Origin: Mangrovibacterium lignilyticum
GTDB taxonomy: Bacteria; Bacteroidota; Bacteroidia; Bacteroidales; Prolixibacteraceae
Reading direction: 5' to 3'
Assembly (NCBI RefSeq): GCF_010882175.1
Contig: NZ_WKLH01000003.1
Span: 496,001-560,000, forward strand
DNA: 64,000 nucleotides
Below, in pieces: positions 53,305 to 62,326 of the stretch. The notes under the pieces were generated by a model, which worked only from the letters and a program-made list of their open reading frames with translations, had not been told where the DNA came from and ran no database searches. Position numbers and translations under genes: made by a program. The first letter of the stretch is position 1, and each line of letters begins with the position of its first letter.

Positions 53305-54096
53305 TTAAGCTTGAATTCCTGATTCGCCTGCACTAATACTGCCCAGATCTCCGGTTCGTACAGCTTCAATGATACTGTCGTCACCTTCGAGCAAACGCAG
53401 TGCTACCCATTTGGTATTAGTCAGATTGGGGAATTGTTTCGCCAGTGAGTTTTCTAATTTTGAAATAGCGTTGTTCAGTTTTGCAGAACGGCCTTTGATT
53501 TTATGCGGGCGGCAAACATATTTTCCGGTGGCCACCTCTTCAACAGCCTGCAGCAGTTCGGTCATTCCCTGCCGGCGACGTGCCGAGGCCGGAATAACCG
53601 GAATGCCCAGTTCTTTTGATAGCACGCGGACATCAATTTCCAGGTTATTGCGTTTGGCTTCGTCCATAAGGTTCAGACAAAGTACTGCCCGGTCTGTAAT
53701 TTCAAGAATCTGTAAAACAAGGTTCAGGTTGCGTTCCAGTCGGGTGGCGTCAACGACAATAACTGTCACGTCGGGTTGCCCAAACAGGATAAAGTTGCGG
53801 GCCACTTCTTCGTCAGTACTGGTCGACAACAGAGAGTAGGTTCCCGGAAGATCGACCATCTTGTAACGTTTGTCATTGAAAACAAAACCGCCTTCGGCAC
53901 GGGTGACTGTTTTGCCGGGCCAGTTTCCGGTGTGCTGACGCAAGCCTGTGAGGTTATTGAACACCGTACTTTTACCGGTATTTGGGTTGCCGGCCATAGC
54001 AATCACATAGTCCACCTCGTCCAGGTTGATTCCCAGTTTTACAAGGTTTGCTTTATTGTGCATGGCACAGCTTTCGCAATTTGTTGGCGTATTCAT
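53305..54096 (-). CDS. feoB: FeoB G-protein domain as a separate protein
   Basis: 263 residues. The GTPase half of FeoB, cytoplasmic, regulating ferrous iron uptake. G1 is [19 protein letters not shown], then the switch-I region [19 protein letters not shown]3 [11 protein letters not shown]4 LNLMDEAKR and G5 [10 protein letters not shown]. It continues through the helical regulatory part ([18 protein letters not shown]). The short N-terminus has a CxxC, in [14 protein letters not shown], which could bind metal. It starts four bases after the stop of the FeoA fusion gene and ends with TAA at 53305, ten bases before the permease ATG. Together the two chains would rebuild a standard FeoB. Confidence 0.9.
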   Translation of the reverse strand: MNTPTNCESCAMHNKANLVKLGINLDEVDYVIAMAGNPNTGKSTVFNNLTGLRQHTGNWPGKTVTRAEGGFVFNDKRYKMVDLPGTYSLLSTSTDEEVARNFILFGQPDVTVIVVDATRLERNLNLVLQILEITDRAVLCLNLMDEAKRNNLEIDVRVLSKELGIPVIPASARRRQGMTELLQAVEEVATGKYVCRPHKIKGRSAKLNNAISKLENSLAKQFPNLTNTKWVALRLLEGDDSIIEAVRTGDLGSISAGESGIQA

Positions 54097-54100
54097 CGTG

Positions 54101-55141
54101 TTATTTTTTGCGGTTAATAAAGATTAAGTCGGCTTCTCGCGAACGGATGCCAACAGTGGTTCCTAAAACCCGGTATCCAACCGGATCACCAGATGCACTT
54201 TTTATAACGGCAGAAACCAGGCTTCCCGGAACAATACCCATGTCCATCAGTCGGCGGCGCTGCTGGCCGCGACAATTGGGCGAAATTGCCACAACTTCCG
54301 CTTCTTCTCCGACTTGAAGCGATGAAAGCAATTCATTTTTTGAAACCACTGGTTCTTTGGCGGAAACAAGTTCGACGGTAATGTGCGCCGCGAAAAGTGG
54401 AGTTAACGAGCATTCGTCTCCATCGGCCACAAAGCTTATTTTGTTCTCGGCCACATCGGTTATATAGATCTGCATGCCCGGGTATAAACCCAAAACGACA
54501 AGTTGCTCGTAAATGCTCTTCGGCTCATCTTCCATATGGGTGACCCGACCAAGCTGTCCTTCCTTAAGATGATTAAGCGTTACGCCGGTTGGTTCGGGCA
54601 ATGTTCCTTCAGCTGTCGGTATCGGGTCGCCGTGTGGGTCGAAAACAGGGTGTCCCATTTGTGCAGCCAGTTTTTCGGTGTCTTCCATTGTCACATTGTG
54701 CTCAATCCGGCAGGCCTCATTATGCCAGTCTGCCTGATCGATGCTCGTTTCGTCAGCGAAATAGCGCTCCCAGATACGGTGCACCCGGATAACTCGAAGC
54801 GCATATGATCTTCCTGTATCGCTTAAGCTGACGGCCTGGTCATCCAGTGTAATCAGTTCTTTGGAAAACAAATGCTCCAACAGCAGACTTGCTCTGTCTA
54901 CAGAGATGTCCAGGTTTCCGGCAATGCTGTGCATATCGCAGGGAGCTTTCCGGTATTCACAGTCGAACATATACTTTAGTGAATCCTCCAGCAACTCGCG
55001 TTGTGATCTTGCTTTCATTCGGCTAAACCGAGCGAGCCCGCCTTTCTGGGGCCATAGGATCCAAGCCAAAATGGCTATGATAATTAACCCGGAAAGCAGC
55101 AGCAACCCAGGTTGAATGCTTAAAATAAACAGTGTATTCAT
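54101..55141 (-). CDS. Membrane-anchored DtxR-like regulator fused to two FeoA domains
   Basis: 346 residues. Residues 9-30 are a membrane helix ([20 protein letters not shown]), unusual for a regulator. Residues 45-115 resemble a DtxR winged helix ([36 protein letters not shown]). Residues 118-180 give the DtxR metal and dimerisation part: [10 protein letters not shown] with His121, then [10 protein letters not shown] (His140, Glu142, His150-region), and [12 protein letters not shown]. Two FeoA SH3-like domains follow, about 185-258 and 268-345. The second has [20 protein letters not shown], the typical FeoA block. FeoA binds FeoB. It probably links metal state to FeoB at the membrane; whether it still binds DNA is unknown. 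Confidence 0.82.
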   Translation of the reverse strand: MNTLFILSIQPGLLLLSGLIIIAILAWILWPQKGGLARFSRMKARSQRELLEDSLKYMFDCEYRKAPCDMHSIAGNLDISVDRASLLLEHLFSKELITLDDQAVSLSDTGRSYALRVIRVHRIWERYFADETSIDQADWHNEACRIEHNVTMEDTEKLAAQMGHPVFDPHGDPIPTAEGTLPEPTGVTLNHLKEGQLGRVTHMEDEPKSIYEQLVVLGLYPGMQIYITDVAENKISFVADGDECSLTPLFAAHITVELVSAKEPVVSKNELLSSLQVGEEAEVVAISPNCRGQQRRRLMDMGIVPGSLVSAVIKSASGDPVGYRVLGTTVGIRSREADLIFINRKK

Positions 55142-55187
55142 TGGTTGTCTTTAATTTGTTAATTCATCATTCAGTCAATTGAGACTG

Positions 55188-55274
55188 TTAGTAATCAATT
55201 TCTGCATTGTATCCTGCGCCCGGCTGTGAACCGATAAAAACATCACTATCAAGGCTGAAATTGGTTGCATACAT
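55188..55274 (-). CDS. Small ORF between dtxR and the FeoA fusion gene (28 residues)
   Basis: ATG at 55274-55272, stop TAA at 55190-55188. The A of the ATG is the last base of the dtxR stop, giving TAATG, so translation could be coupled. The peptide begins MYATNFSLDSDVFIGSQPGA and ends with AEIDY: acidic, aromatic and without a membrane segment or Cys. I do not recognise it. It uses normal codons and has no stop for its full length, in a gap of 132 bases before the FeoA fusion gene. It may be a true small protein or a translated leader of the feo genes; chance cannot be excluded at this size. Confidence 0.42.
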   Translation of the reverse strand: MYATNFSLDSDVFIGSQPGAGYNAEIDY

Positions 55275-55942
55275 TAATCTGCTTTTTTGATATAGATGGT
55301 ATTTGTCAAGTCAATGTTCAGCAGGAGTTTTGTATGCTGAATTTCAATTTCAATCATTCGGGTTTTGATGTAATGTTTTTGAACTGTGAGTGATGTTCCT
55401 ATTTCAAGTTTATTTGAATGGCAGAAATCGAAAAACTCTTTGTCGGACCCTGAAAGCCGGCTGATTTTGTAAGTATTTCCCGGTTCGCCCATGGATAAGG
55501 TTATGCTGTGATCTGTTTCGGGAATCTCACCATCATCTGTCGGAATCGGATCTCCATGCGGATCAGTTTCCGGGTTCCCAAGGAAGTCGCTAATTTTTTC
55601 TGCAAGGAAATCAGAGGTCAAATGTTCCAGCAATTCCGCTTCACGATGTATCTCATGCATCGTCAATCCAAGAACCTGATGAAGAAATGTTTCCCATAAC
55701 CGGTGCTTTCGAAGAACGTCAAGTGCGACTTTCGTACCATCAGGAGTCAATTTCAACTCTTTGTATTTCTCGTAATCAATTAGCTTTTTCATGGCCAATT
55801 TTCGGGCCATGTCGGTAGCTGCAGCATTTGTAATACCAAGCTCTTTGGCTATTGTGCCCGGTTTTGTATCCATGGAGTTTCCCTGCTCGCCCTTGTAAAT
55901 GGCTTTAATGAAATTCTCAGTTGCGATGGAAGCCTTGTACAT
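55274..55942 (-). CDS. DtxR/MntR-family metal-dependent transcriptional regulator
   Basis: 222 residues. N-terminal winged helix (SIATENFIKAIYKGEQ, GTIAKELGITNAAATDMARK), then the metal-binding and dimerisation domain LRKHRLWETFLHQVLGLTMH, EIHREAELLEHLTSD and the block [17 protein letters not shown]. The His and Glu ligands match the Fe/Mn sites of DtxR relatives. The C-terminal part (from about 150) is an SH3/FeoA-like domain. It binds Fe2+ or Mn2+ and then represses its targets. It heads the iron locus and has a palindrome right upstream, so it is likely self-regulating and controlling the feo genes. Confidence 0.9.
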   Translation of the reverse strand: MYKASIATENFIKAIYKGEQGNSMDTKPGTIAKELGITNAAATDMARKLAMKKLIDYEKYKELKLTPDGTKVALDVLRKHRLWETFLHQVLGLTMHEIHREAELLEHLTSDFLAEKISDFLGNPETDPHGDPIPTDDGEIPETDHSITLSMGEPGNTYKISRLSGSDKEFFDFCHSNKLEIGTSLTVQKHYIKTRMIEIEIQHTKLLLNIDLTNTIYIKKAD

Positions 55943-55975
55943 TATGCTTGAAATTAAATTTAAGTATGCTTAAAA
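55943..55975. promoter_or_regulatory. Candidate DtxR operator
   Basis: TTTAAGTATGCTTAAA at 55959-55974 is a palindrome (TTTAAG/CTTAAA around TATG). TATGCTTGAAA (55943-55953) and TATGCTTAAAA (55965-55975) are direct repeats 22 bases apart, two helical turns. The site lies directly upstream of the regulator start at 55942, in the place for self-repression. Confidence 0.5.
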
Positions 55976-56084
55976 ATATAAGCAAATGTATTGAAAAATA
56001 GTTTTGCGGACGTGAATGTTCGGATAAATTTTCGATTAAATTTTACATCCGGTCTGGTAGAACCGCTTTTCTATCAGGGGGCTG

Positions 56085-56112
56085 TTTGAATTCAATTTAT
56101 TGATTATCTTTG
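56085..56112 (+). promoter_or_regulatory. Candidate promoter of era
   Basis: TTTG at 56085-56088, 16 bases, then TATCTTTG at 56105-56112. The era ATG follows at 56144. Confidence 0.6.
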
Positions 56113-56143
56113 CGGCGTTTTTAAATCATTCATTTATAATTAA

Positions 56144-57028
56144 ATGGCGCATAAATCAGGTTTTGTCAATATTATCGGGAACCCGAATGTCGGGAAGTCA
56201 ACTATCATGAATGCCTTGGTGGGCGAACGTTTGTCAATTATTACTAAAAAGATGCAAACGACACGTCATCGGATCAAAGGGATTGTGAATGGTGAGGATT
56301 TCCAAATTGTATACTCGGATACCCCCGGGATTTTGAAGCCCAACTACAAGTTGCAGGAATCGATGATGAGCTTTGTAAATACTGCTCTGATTGATGCTGA
56401 TGTGATTTTGTATGTGACTGATGTGGTGGAGAAAGCTGACAAAAACAGTGAATATCTGGAGAGGATCCGGAAGTCGAATGCACCGGTTATTGTGTTGATC
56501 AATAAGATTGACCTGTCGAGTCAGGGGGAGGTGATGGATATGTACACTTACTGGAAGGATTTGCTGCCGGCTGCCGATGTGTTTGCCATTTCAGCAACCG
56601 AGAAATTCAATATTGCCCCGATCTTTGACCGTATTTTGGAGTTGTTGCCGGAGGCGCCGCCCTATTTTGGGAAAGATGAGTTGACCGACCGCAACGAACG
56701 TTTCTTCGTGACAGAAATTGTCCGCGAGAAAATTTTACTTCACTACCAAAAGGAAGTTCCTTATTCCGTTGAGGTTGAGGTTGAGGAATTTAAGGAAGAG
56801 GCCAAGTTGTTGCGCTTGCGATGTGTGATCCACGTTGCGCGAGATAGCCAAAAAGGGATTATCATCGGACATCAGGGGAAAGCGCTCAAAAGAGTGGCCA
56901 CTGAAGCCCGAATGGATTTGGAAGAATTCTTTCAGAAGAAGATATTCATGGAGTTGTATGTGAAAGTAACTAAAGACTGGCGCGATAAAGACCGTCAGTT
57001 AGGTAACTTCGGGTACGATAATCAGTAG
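56144..57028 (+). CDS. era: GTPase Era
   Basis: 294 residues. Binds GTP and the 3' end of 16S rRNA during 30S maturation. The G domain shows NIIGNPNVGKSTIMNALVGE (G1), TTRHRIKGIV (G2), YSDTPGILKPNYKLQESMM (G3), INKID (G4) and SATEKFNI (G5). The C-terminal KH domain is seen in VIHVARDSQKGIIIGHQGKA followed by LKRVATEARMDLEEFF, with the GxxG loop. The full length is normal. It is followed on the same strand by another ribosome GTPase, der, after 194 bases. Confidence 0.97.
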   Translation: MAHKSGFVNIIGNPNVGKSTIMNALVGERLSIITKKMQTTRHRIKGIVNGEDFQIVYSDTPGILKPNYKLQESMMSFVNTALIDADVILYVTDVVEKADKNSEYLERIRKSNAPVIVLINKIDLSSQGEVMDMYTYWKDLLPAADVFAISATEKFNIAPIFDRILELLPEAPPYFGKDELTDRNERFFVTEIVREKILLHYQKEVPYSVEVEVEEFKEEAKLLRLRCVIHVARDSQKGIIIGHQGKALKRVATEARMDLEEFFQKKIFMELYVKVTKDWRDKDRQLGNFGYDNQ

Positions 57029-57222
57029 CAAATCGCACTATTCAGTCTCAGTTCTTTGTATGAAGAATTGAGGATATAGAAGAAATCCCAACAACGGACG
57101 ATAGTCGATGAGAAATGGTTTTTTGCCGTTTTGAAATTTGAAGCCAGGGATTTTGAATTTTAATTTTAGAGGAGGGTAAAGGAACAATCCTTAACCCGGA
57201 ACATATAGAAATAAAGAAAGCA

Positions 57223-58533
57223 ATGAGCAATATTGTAGCAATAGTAGGAAGACCGAATGTCGGCAAATCAACCTTTTTTAATCGCCTGGTTGAAACCCGT
57301 CAGGCCATCGTAAACGAAACTGCAGGGGTGACCCGCGACCGCAACTACGGAAAATCGCTGTGGAATGGGGTCGAGTTTTCGGTGATTGATACCGGAGGTT
57401 ACGTGGTGAATTCGGATGATGTGTTTGAAGGAGAAATTAGAAAACAAGTAGCGCTGGCCATTGATGAGGCCGACGTGATCATCTTTGCCGTAGATGTTGA
57501 AGGCGGAATTACCGATCTCGATCAGGCAGTAGCCAACATTCTTCGGAGAGTGAAAAAGCCGGTTTTCCTGGCTGTAAACAAAGTTGACAATAACCAACGG
57601 CTAATGGATGCGCACGAATTCTACAGCCTGGGGTTAGGAGATAAAATGTATTGTATCTCGAGCATGAACGGTAGCGGAACCGGCGATTTGCTGGATGATG
57701 TTGTTGCTGCCTTTCCAAAAACAGAAAAAGAAGTCATTGAAGAGGGTATTCCTCGCTTTGCAGTGGTAGGGCGTCCAAACGTTGGAAAATCGTCGTTTAT
57801 TAACGCGCTGATTGGCGTGGAACGCAACATTGTTACCGACATAGCTGGAACAACCCGTGATGCCATCAACACCCGATATAGTAAATTTGGCCACGATTTC
57901 TACTTGGTCGATACGGCTGGATTGCGTAAAAAAGCGAAAGTAAAAGAAGACGTTGAGTTTTACTCTGTTTTGCGTTCGGTACGTACCATTGAGGAAGCCG
58001 ATGTTTGTATCATGATGATTGACGCGACCCGCGGTGTTGAAGCGCAGGATGTGAGTATTTTCAACCTGGCTGTTCGTAATAAAAAGGGAATAGTTATACT
58101 GGTGAACAAGTGGGACTTGATGGAAAAGGATAACCATTCGGTGAACGAGTTCACGGAGCATATTCACGAACGCATTGCGCCCTTTGTCGACGTGCCTATT
58201 ATTTTCATCTCAGCATTGACAAAACAACGTATTTTTAAAGCGCTGGAAGTTGCAGTTGAAGTGTACCAGAATAAATCGCAACGCATTAAAACATCGAAGC
58301 TGAACGAGGTGCTGCTTAGTGCGATTGAAAAATATCCACCACCATCACTTAAAGGCAAATACATCAAAATTAAATATGTGACGCAGTTGCCAAGTCCGAC
58401 GCCATCGTTTGCCTTGTTCGCCAATTTGCCACAATACATTAAAGATCCCTACAAACGGTACATCGAAAACCAGATTCGGGAGAACTTCAGTTTTTCAGGG
58501 GTTCCCATTCAGGTGTACTTCCGTAAGAAATAG
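57223..58533 (+). CDS. der: GTPase Der (EngA)
   Basis: 436 residues with two tandem G domains and a C-terminal KH-like domain, the mark of Der. First G1: [18 protein letters not shown] (about 6-23), with DTGGYV; second G1: [20 protein letters not shown] (about 180-199), with [11 protein letters not shown] and NKWD. The C-terminal part includes [16 protein letters not shown] and [20 protein letters not shown]. Needed for 50S ribosome assembly. A terminator follows. Confidence 0.97.
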   Translation: MSNIVAIVGRPNVGKSTFFNRLVETRQAIVNETAGVTRDRNYGKSLWNGVEFSVIDTGGYVVNSDDVFEGEIRKQVALAIDEADVIIFAVDVEGGITDLDQAVANILRRVKKPVFLAVNKVDNNQRLMDAHEFYSLGLGDKMYCISSMNGSGTGDLLDDVVAAFPKTEKEVIEEGIPRFAVVGRPNVGKSSFINALIGVERNIVTDIAGTTRDAINTRYSKFGHDFYLVDTAGLRKKAKVKEDVEFYSVLRSVRTIEEADVCIMMIDATRGVEAQDVSIFNLAVRNKKGIVILVNKWDLMEKDNHSVNEFTEHIHERIAPFVDVPIIFISALTKQRIFKALEVAVEVYQNKSQRIKTSKLNEVLLSAIEKYPPPSLKGKYIKIKYVTQLPSPTPSFALFANLPQYIKDPYKRYIENQIRENFSFSGVPIQVYFRKK

Positions 58534-58552
58534 ACTGAATTAGCAGTCCGTC

Positions 58553-58590
58553 AAAGATCCGATCTTCGCATACGAGGTCGGATCTTTTTT
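58553..58590 (+). terminator. Terminator of der
   Basis: AAAGATCCGATC at 58553-58564 pairs with GGTCGGATCTTT at 58576-58587 (one G-T pair), followed by further T. Confidence 0.85.
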
Positions 58591-58758
58591 GCTTTCAACT
58601 TAGCGCTTGGTATCCTGTTGGTGAGGCGTAAAGTTTAACATTGATTCAGTTAAAAGACTATCAATGAAAATCATTGGCAATTCTACTTCTCCGCGTTAAG
58701 CCTTTATTAACATCATTCAACGAAATATGCCGTTGGGCATATTTGAAAGGAGAAAGTC

Positions 58759-58766
58759 TATTTTTG
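58759..58766 (+). promoter_or_regulatory. Candidate -7 box of the SulP gene
   Basis: TATTTTTG matches TAnnTTTG, 34 bases before the ATG at 58801. A TTG near 58733 is a possible -33. Confidence 0.45.
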
Positions 58767-58800
58767 CCGTTCAACCAAATTATCCTGTGAAGATTTGTTT

Positions 58801-60399
58801 ATGAAATACAAGTTCAATTTTATCGATAAGAACCAAGGGAGTGTCAAGGATGATGTTCTTTCTGGATTGACAGTTGCACTGGCCTTGGTGCCTGAGGCTG
58901 TTGCTTTTGCTTTTGTTGCCGGCGTGTCACCAATTATTGGTCTCTACGGTGCTTTTATGATGGGGCTGGTAACTTCCATTTTGGGAGGACGTCCGGGAAT
59001 GATCTCGGGAGCAACCGGCGCAACGGCAGTGGTGATGGTGAGTCTGATCCAGCAAGGTAACGAAATGGGAGTGCCCGGTGATCAAATGGGCTTGCAATAT
59101 TTATTTGCCACCCTTCTGTTGGTTGGCGTGCTGCAAATGAGTGCAGGTTTCTTGAAACTGGGGAAGTTTATTCGTTTGGTACCTGCGTCCGTAATGATGG
59201 GCTTTGTGAATGGGTTGGCGATTGTGATTTTCCTTTCGCAGCTAAATATGTTTAAATCAGGGGGTGAATGGATTGCAGGGCCGCAAATGTGGACCATGCT
59301 GGCGTTGGTTGGAGGAACCATGGCGATCATGTTCCTGTTACCTAAAGTGAGCAAAGCGATTCCGGCTGCATTGGTTGGTATTCTGGTGGTTTCAGCTGTT
59401 GTTATTTTTGGTGGCGTTGAAACAGAAACAGTGAAGTCGTTTATTCAAGCCGGTGGTGGAACGGGGATCAAAGCTGGTTTGCCAACTTTTAATATTCCCA
59501 TGATTCCATTGACTTTTGAAACGCTGAAATTTATTTTCCCTTATGCTGTAATTTTAGCTTCTGTCGGGTTGATTGAGTCACTAATGACGCTGAACCTGGT
59601 GGATGAACTGACCGAAACCCGCGGAAGCGGTAACCGGGAATGTGCGGCTCAGGGAGCAGCTAATTTTGTGAATGGTATGTTTGGTGGAATGGGCGGTTGT
59701 GCGATGATCGGTCAAAGTATCATCAACATTAAATCCGGCGGTCGTAACCGTTTGTCCGGTATTGTTGCTGCCGTTTGTCTGCTGGTTTTCATCCTCTTTG
59801 CTTCAACTTATATTGAAATGATTCCAATTGCGGCTTTAGTTGGTGTGATGTTCATGGTGGTGATCGGTACGTTCGCCTGGAACACGTTCCGAATTATGGA
59901 TAAGATTCCGTTGGCCGATTTAATTGTCATTATTTTAGTGACGGCCTTGACGGTGATTTTCGACCTGGCAATTGCTGTATTTGCCGGAGTCATTGTTTCA
60001 GCTTTGGTATTTGCCTGGGAAAATGCAGTACGTATCCGTGCCAACGAATCGGTTGATGAGCACGGCATTAAGCACTATAGAATTGTAGGTCCGCTGTTTT
60101 TTGGATCTACAACCCTGTTCAATCAGAAGTTCAACGTGCAAAACGATCCGGATGAGGTAATTATTGACTTCCAGGAGTCGCGTATTATGGACCAGTCGGC
60201 TATTGAAGCGATTAATAAAGTGGCTGAGCGCTACCAGAAAGAAGGTAAAAATATCCACATTCGTCACTTAAGCCGAGACTGTACCCGATTGATTCAGAAA
60301 GCAGAAAAAATTTGTGATGTGAATATGATTGAGGACCCGAATTATTTTGTGGCGATCGACAATTACAATAAACTAACAGGCCAAAAGGCTGTATCATAG
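58801..60399 (+). CDS. SulP-family anion transporter with STAS domain
   Basis: 532 residues from the ATG at 58801 (a TTG at 58795 is also possible). The membrane part has about 12-14 helices. The SulP start is VALALVPEAVAFAFVAGVSP, then GLYGAFMMGLVTSILGGRPG and GATGATAVVMVSLIQQG; later MFGGMGGCAMIGQSIINIKS with the family GG-C pattern. The C-terminal STAS domain begins near HYRIVGPLFFGSTTLFNQKF and includes VIIDFQESRIMDQSAIEAIN. SulP carriers move sulfate, bicarbonate or dicarboxylates with H+ or Na+; the substrate here is not known. It appears to be transcribed alone and ends at a strong terminator. Confidence 0.92.
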   Translation: MKYKFNFIDKNQGSVKDDVLSGLTVALALVPEAVAFAFVAGVSPIIGLYGAFMMGLVTSILGGRPGMISGATGATAVVMVSLIQQGNEMGVPGDQMGLQYLFATLLLVGVLQMSAGFLKLGKFIRLVPASVMMGFVNGLAIVIFLSQLNMFKSGGEWIAGPQMWTMLALVGGTMAIMFLLPKVSKAIPAALVGILVVSAVVIFGGVETETVKSFIQAGGGTGIKAGLPTFNIPMIPLTFETLKFIFPYAVILASVGLIESLMTLNLVDELTETRGSGNRECAAQGAANFVNGMFGGMGGCAMIGQSIINIKSGGRNRLSGIVAAVCLLVFILFASTYIEMIPIAALVGVMFMVVIGTFAWNTFRIMDKIPLADLIVIILVTALTVIFDLAIAVFAGVIVSALVFAWENAVRIRANESVDEHGIKHYRIVGPLFFGSTTLFNQKFNVQNDPDEVIIDFQESRIMDQSAIEAINKVAERYQKEGKNIHIRHLSRDCTRLIQKAEKICDVNMIEDPNYFVAIDNYNKLTGQKAVS

Positions 60400-60419
60400 T
60401 TATTAAGAAATATTTTTGT

Positions 60420-60453
60420 AGCCCGGCTTATCGTTCGACAGGCCGGGCTTTTT
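60420..60453 (+). terminator. Terminator of the SulP gene
   Basis: AGCCCGGC pairs with GCCGGGCT around a 14-base loop, followed by TTTTT. The hairpin also lies just downstream of the convergent AIM24-like gene. Confidence 0.85.
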
Positions 60454-60464
60454 ATTTCAAGGTT

Positions 60465-61232
60465 CTAATCCTGCAGAAATTGGTTCAGCAAACCACCCGA
60501 CTCTTTTCGTTGGTTACCGCCCCGGGGAGAAAGCTCCGCAATGAGTTTCCGAATTGGCATTGATTGCAACCAAACTTTCCCGGTTCCACGTAATGTTGCC
60601 AGAAAAATTCCTTCGCCGCCAAACACCATCGATCGCAATCCACCGGCTTGTTCCACGCTAAAATCGATGCTTGTTTCATAAGCAACGATACAGCCGGTAT
60701 CGACACGCAATACTTCGTTGTTCAGCTGTCGTTCAATCACCGTTCCGCCAGCATGAATAAATGCTTTGCCATCGCCTTGTAATTGCTGCATAATGAAACC
60801 TTCACCGCCGAAAAATCCGGCACCGAGCCGTTTGTTGAAGGTGATTGATATTTTTGTCCCGAGTGCTGCGCATAGAAACGCGTCTTTTTGCACAATGATG
60901 CGTCCTCCCTTCTGAGCCAGATCAATCGGAATAATTGTTCCGGGATAAGGAGCCGAAAACGCAACATGTTTTTTCCCCCATCCCTGGTTGGCAAAGTGCG
61001 TAAGGAATAGCGATTCTCCGGTTATTATTCTGGAGCCGGCACTAAGTAGCTTGTCAAAAAATCCGGCCCGTGGATTTGAACCGTCTCCCAATTTTGCTTC
61101 AAAGCTAATACCGTCTTCCATATACAACATCGCGCCCGCTTCCGCGATGACAGTTTCTCCGGGATCAAGTTCAATTTCTACCAGCTGGACATCGTGTCCG
61201 ATAATTTTGTAGTCAATTTCGTGTGATTGCAT
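60465..61232 (-). CDS. AIM24/TIGR00266 family protein
   Basis: 255 residues from the ATG at 61232; the frame runs further back to 61373, but that part is AT-rich and not conserved in type. The protein is a series of beta strands with the family blocks [20 protein letters not shown] near the start, [40 protein letters not shown] and [20 protein letters not shown]. In bacteria the function is unknown; a mitochondrial relative helps organise inner membrane architecture. Convergent with SulP. Confidence 0.88.
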   Translation of the reverse strand: MQSHEIDYKIIGHDVQLVEIELDPGETVIAEAGAMLYMEDGISFEAKLGDGSNPRAGFFDKLLSAGSRIITGESLFLTHFANQGWGKKHVAFSAPYPGTIIPIDLAQKGGRIIVQKDAFLCAALGTKISITFNKRLGAGFFGGEGFIMQQLQGDGKAFIHAGGTVIERQLNNEVLRVDTGCIVAYETSIDFSVEQAGGLRSMVFGGEGIFLATLRGTGKVWLQSMPIRKLIAELSPRGGNQRKESGGLLNQFLQD

Positions 61233-61558
61233 GATATTTGAAATTTTGATGTTTTCTTTCGACGAATTTACAAAAACAGCTTTCGTTGTCTCGTTGTTTT
61301 CGATAAATGTACGTAACAGACAGGTGAACGGAATTTTTAGAGGGTGAAAATATATTCTGAATGAGTCCAACAATCACGATTTTTGAACAGATTTCGATTA
61401 CGTTTTGACTCGTTTGTAAATAAAATGTGAACAAATACTCATCGCAAAAGGGCAAATATTAATAAAAATTTACGTTTGGCTATCGATTGCAATCAATATG
61501 ATGCAGGCACGTGTTAGGCAGTTTGATACTTTGTACTTTAGGTGAATAATGAAAAGGG

Positions 61559-62266
61559 ATGACTATGAATAATTACATTTTGTTCATTGATATTGAGACG
61601 TCGGATATGCCAAAACGCTGGAATGCTCCAACAGCAAAAGTGGACGAATGGCCTTTTATACTGCAAATTGCCTGGGTGGTTTGTAAAAAAGGTGGTGAGC
61701 TTATTGCAAAGAGAGATTTCTATGTGAAGCAGAAAGATATACCGATTGGCGAAGTAGCTTCCCGATTGCACGGAATTACAGTAGACGTTTTGGAAGAAAA
61801 AGGTGAAGAACGAAGAGTTGTGTTGAACACCCTTGCTGCCGATCTTGAACTGTATAAGCCCATGATTGTCGGTCATTTTTTGGAATTCGACAAACGGATG
61901 CTCGAAGTTGGCTTTTCGCGTGAGGATATCGTTCGTAATTTCGATCAGCTACCCCGGTTTTGTACCATGCTTTACACCCGCAAGCCCAAAGATATTTTTG
62001 GAGGAGGATCGTATATGCGGTTGAATGAACTGTACCAATCCTTATTTGGGGAAAAGTTATCCGATCAACACAATGCCCTTGCTGATGCCGAAGCCACAAA
62101 AGATTGCTTTTTTGAGTTGGTAAAGCGGGGGGAAGTTACCGATCAAACTATTGCCAAGCAGAAACGAATAACTGGCAGACGGTGGGAGCTGCCAATATGG
62201 ATGGTCGTCCTGTTCTCCATTTTAATAGGTGGCGGATTATTCTATCTTTTGGTGTTTCTCATTTAA
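61559..62266 (+). CDS. DnaQ-like 3'-5' exonuclease with C-terminal membrane anchor
   Basis: 235 residues. The DEDDh exonuclease is seen as LFIDIETSDMPKRWNAP (Exo I, Asp-Glu), MIVGHFLEFDKRMLEVGFSR (Exo II) and SDQHNALADAEATKDCFFEL (Exo III with His and Asp). After residue 200 a basic stretch precedes one membrane helix, LPIWMVVLFSILIGGGLFYL, near the end. DnaQ proofreading subunits are soluble, so an anchored form is unusual and points away from replication. It lies 60 bases before the cNMP-CBS-DUF294 gene on the same strand; such exonucleases are often found next to DUF294 genes. Substrate unknown. Confidence 0.85.
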   Translation: MTMNNYILFIDIETSDMPKRWNAPTAKVDEWPFILQIAWVVCKKGGELIAKRDFYVKQKDIPIGEVASRLHGITVDVLEEKGEERRVVLNTLAADLELYKPMIVGHFLEFDKRMLEVGFSREDIVRNFDQLPRFCTMLYTRKPKDIFGGGSYMRLNELYQSLFGEKLSDQHNALADAEATKDCFFELVKRGEVTDQTIAKQKRITGRRWELPIWMVVLFSILIGGGLFYLLVFLI

Positions 62267-62326
62267 GAACGACATCGCTTTACTAACACTTACTGAACTT
62301 CACCTAAGCTCCAATTAAGAGCAGGA

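Noticed and set aside
53295-53384. Earlier start of the FeoB permease gene at 53384
   Set aside because: The extra 30 residues read through the end of the FeoB G-protein gene in another frame and match no FeoB sequence; ATG 53294 follows its stop with normal spacing.
57634-58167. 177-codon minus-strand frame inside der
   Set aside because: Antisense to conserved G domains of der and without its own features.
61233-61373. Longer start of the AIM24-like gene
   Set aside because: The added 47 codons are AT-rich and lie in the divergent promoter area; the family starts near [10 protein letters not shown].
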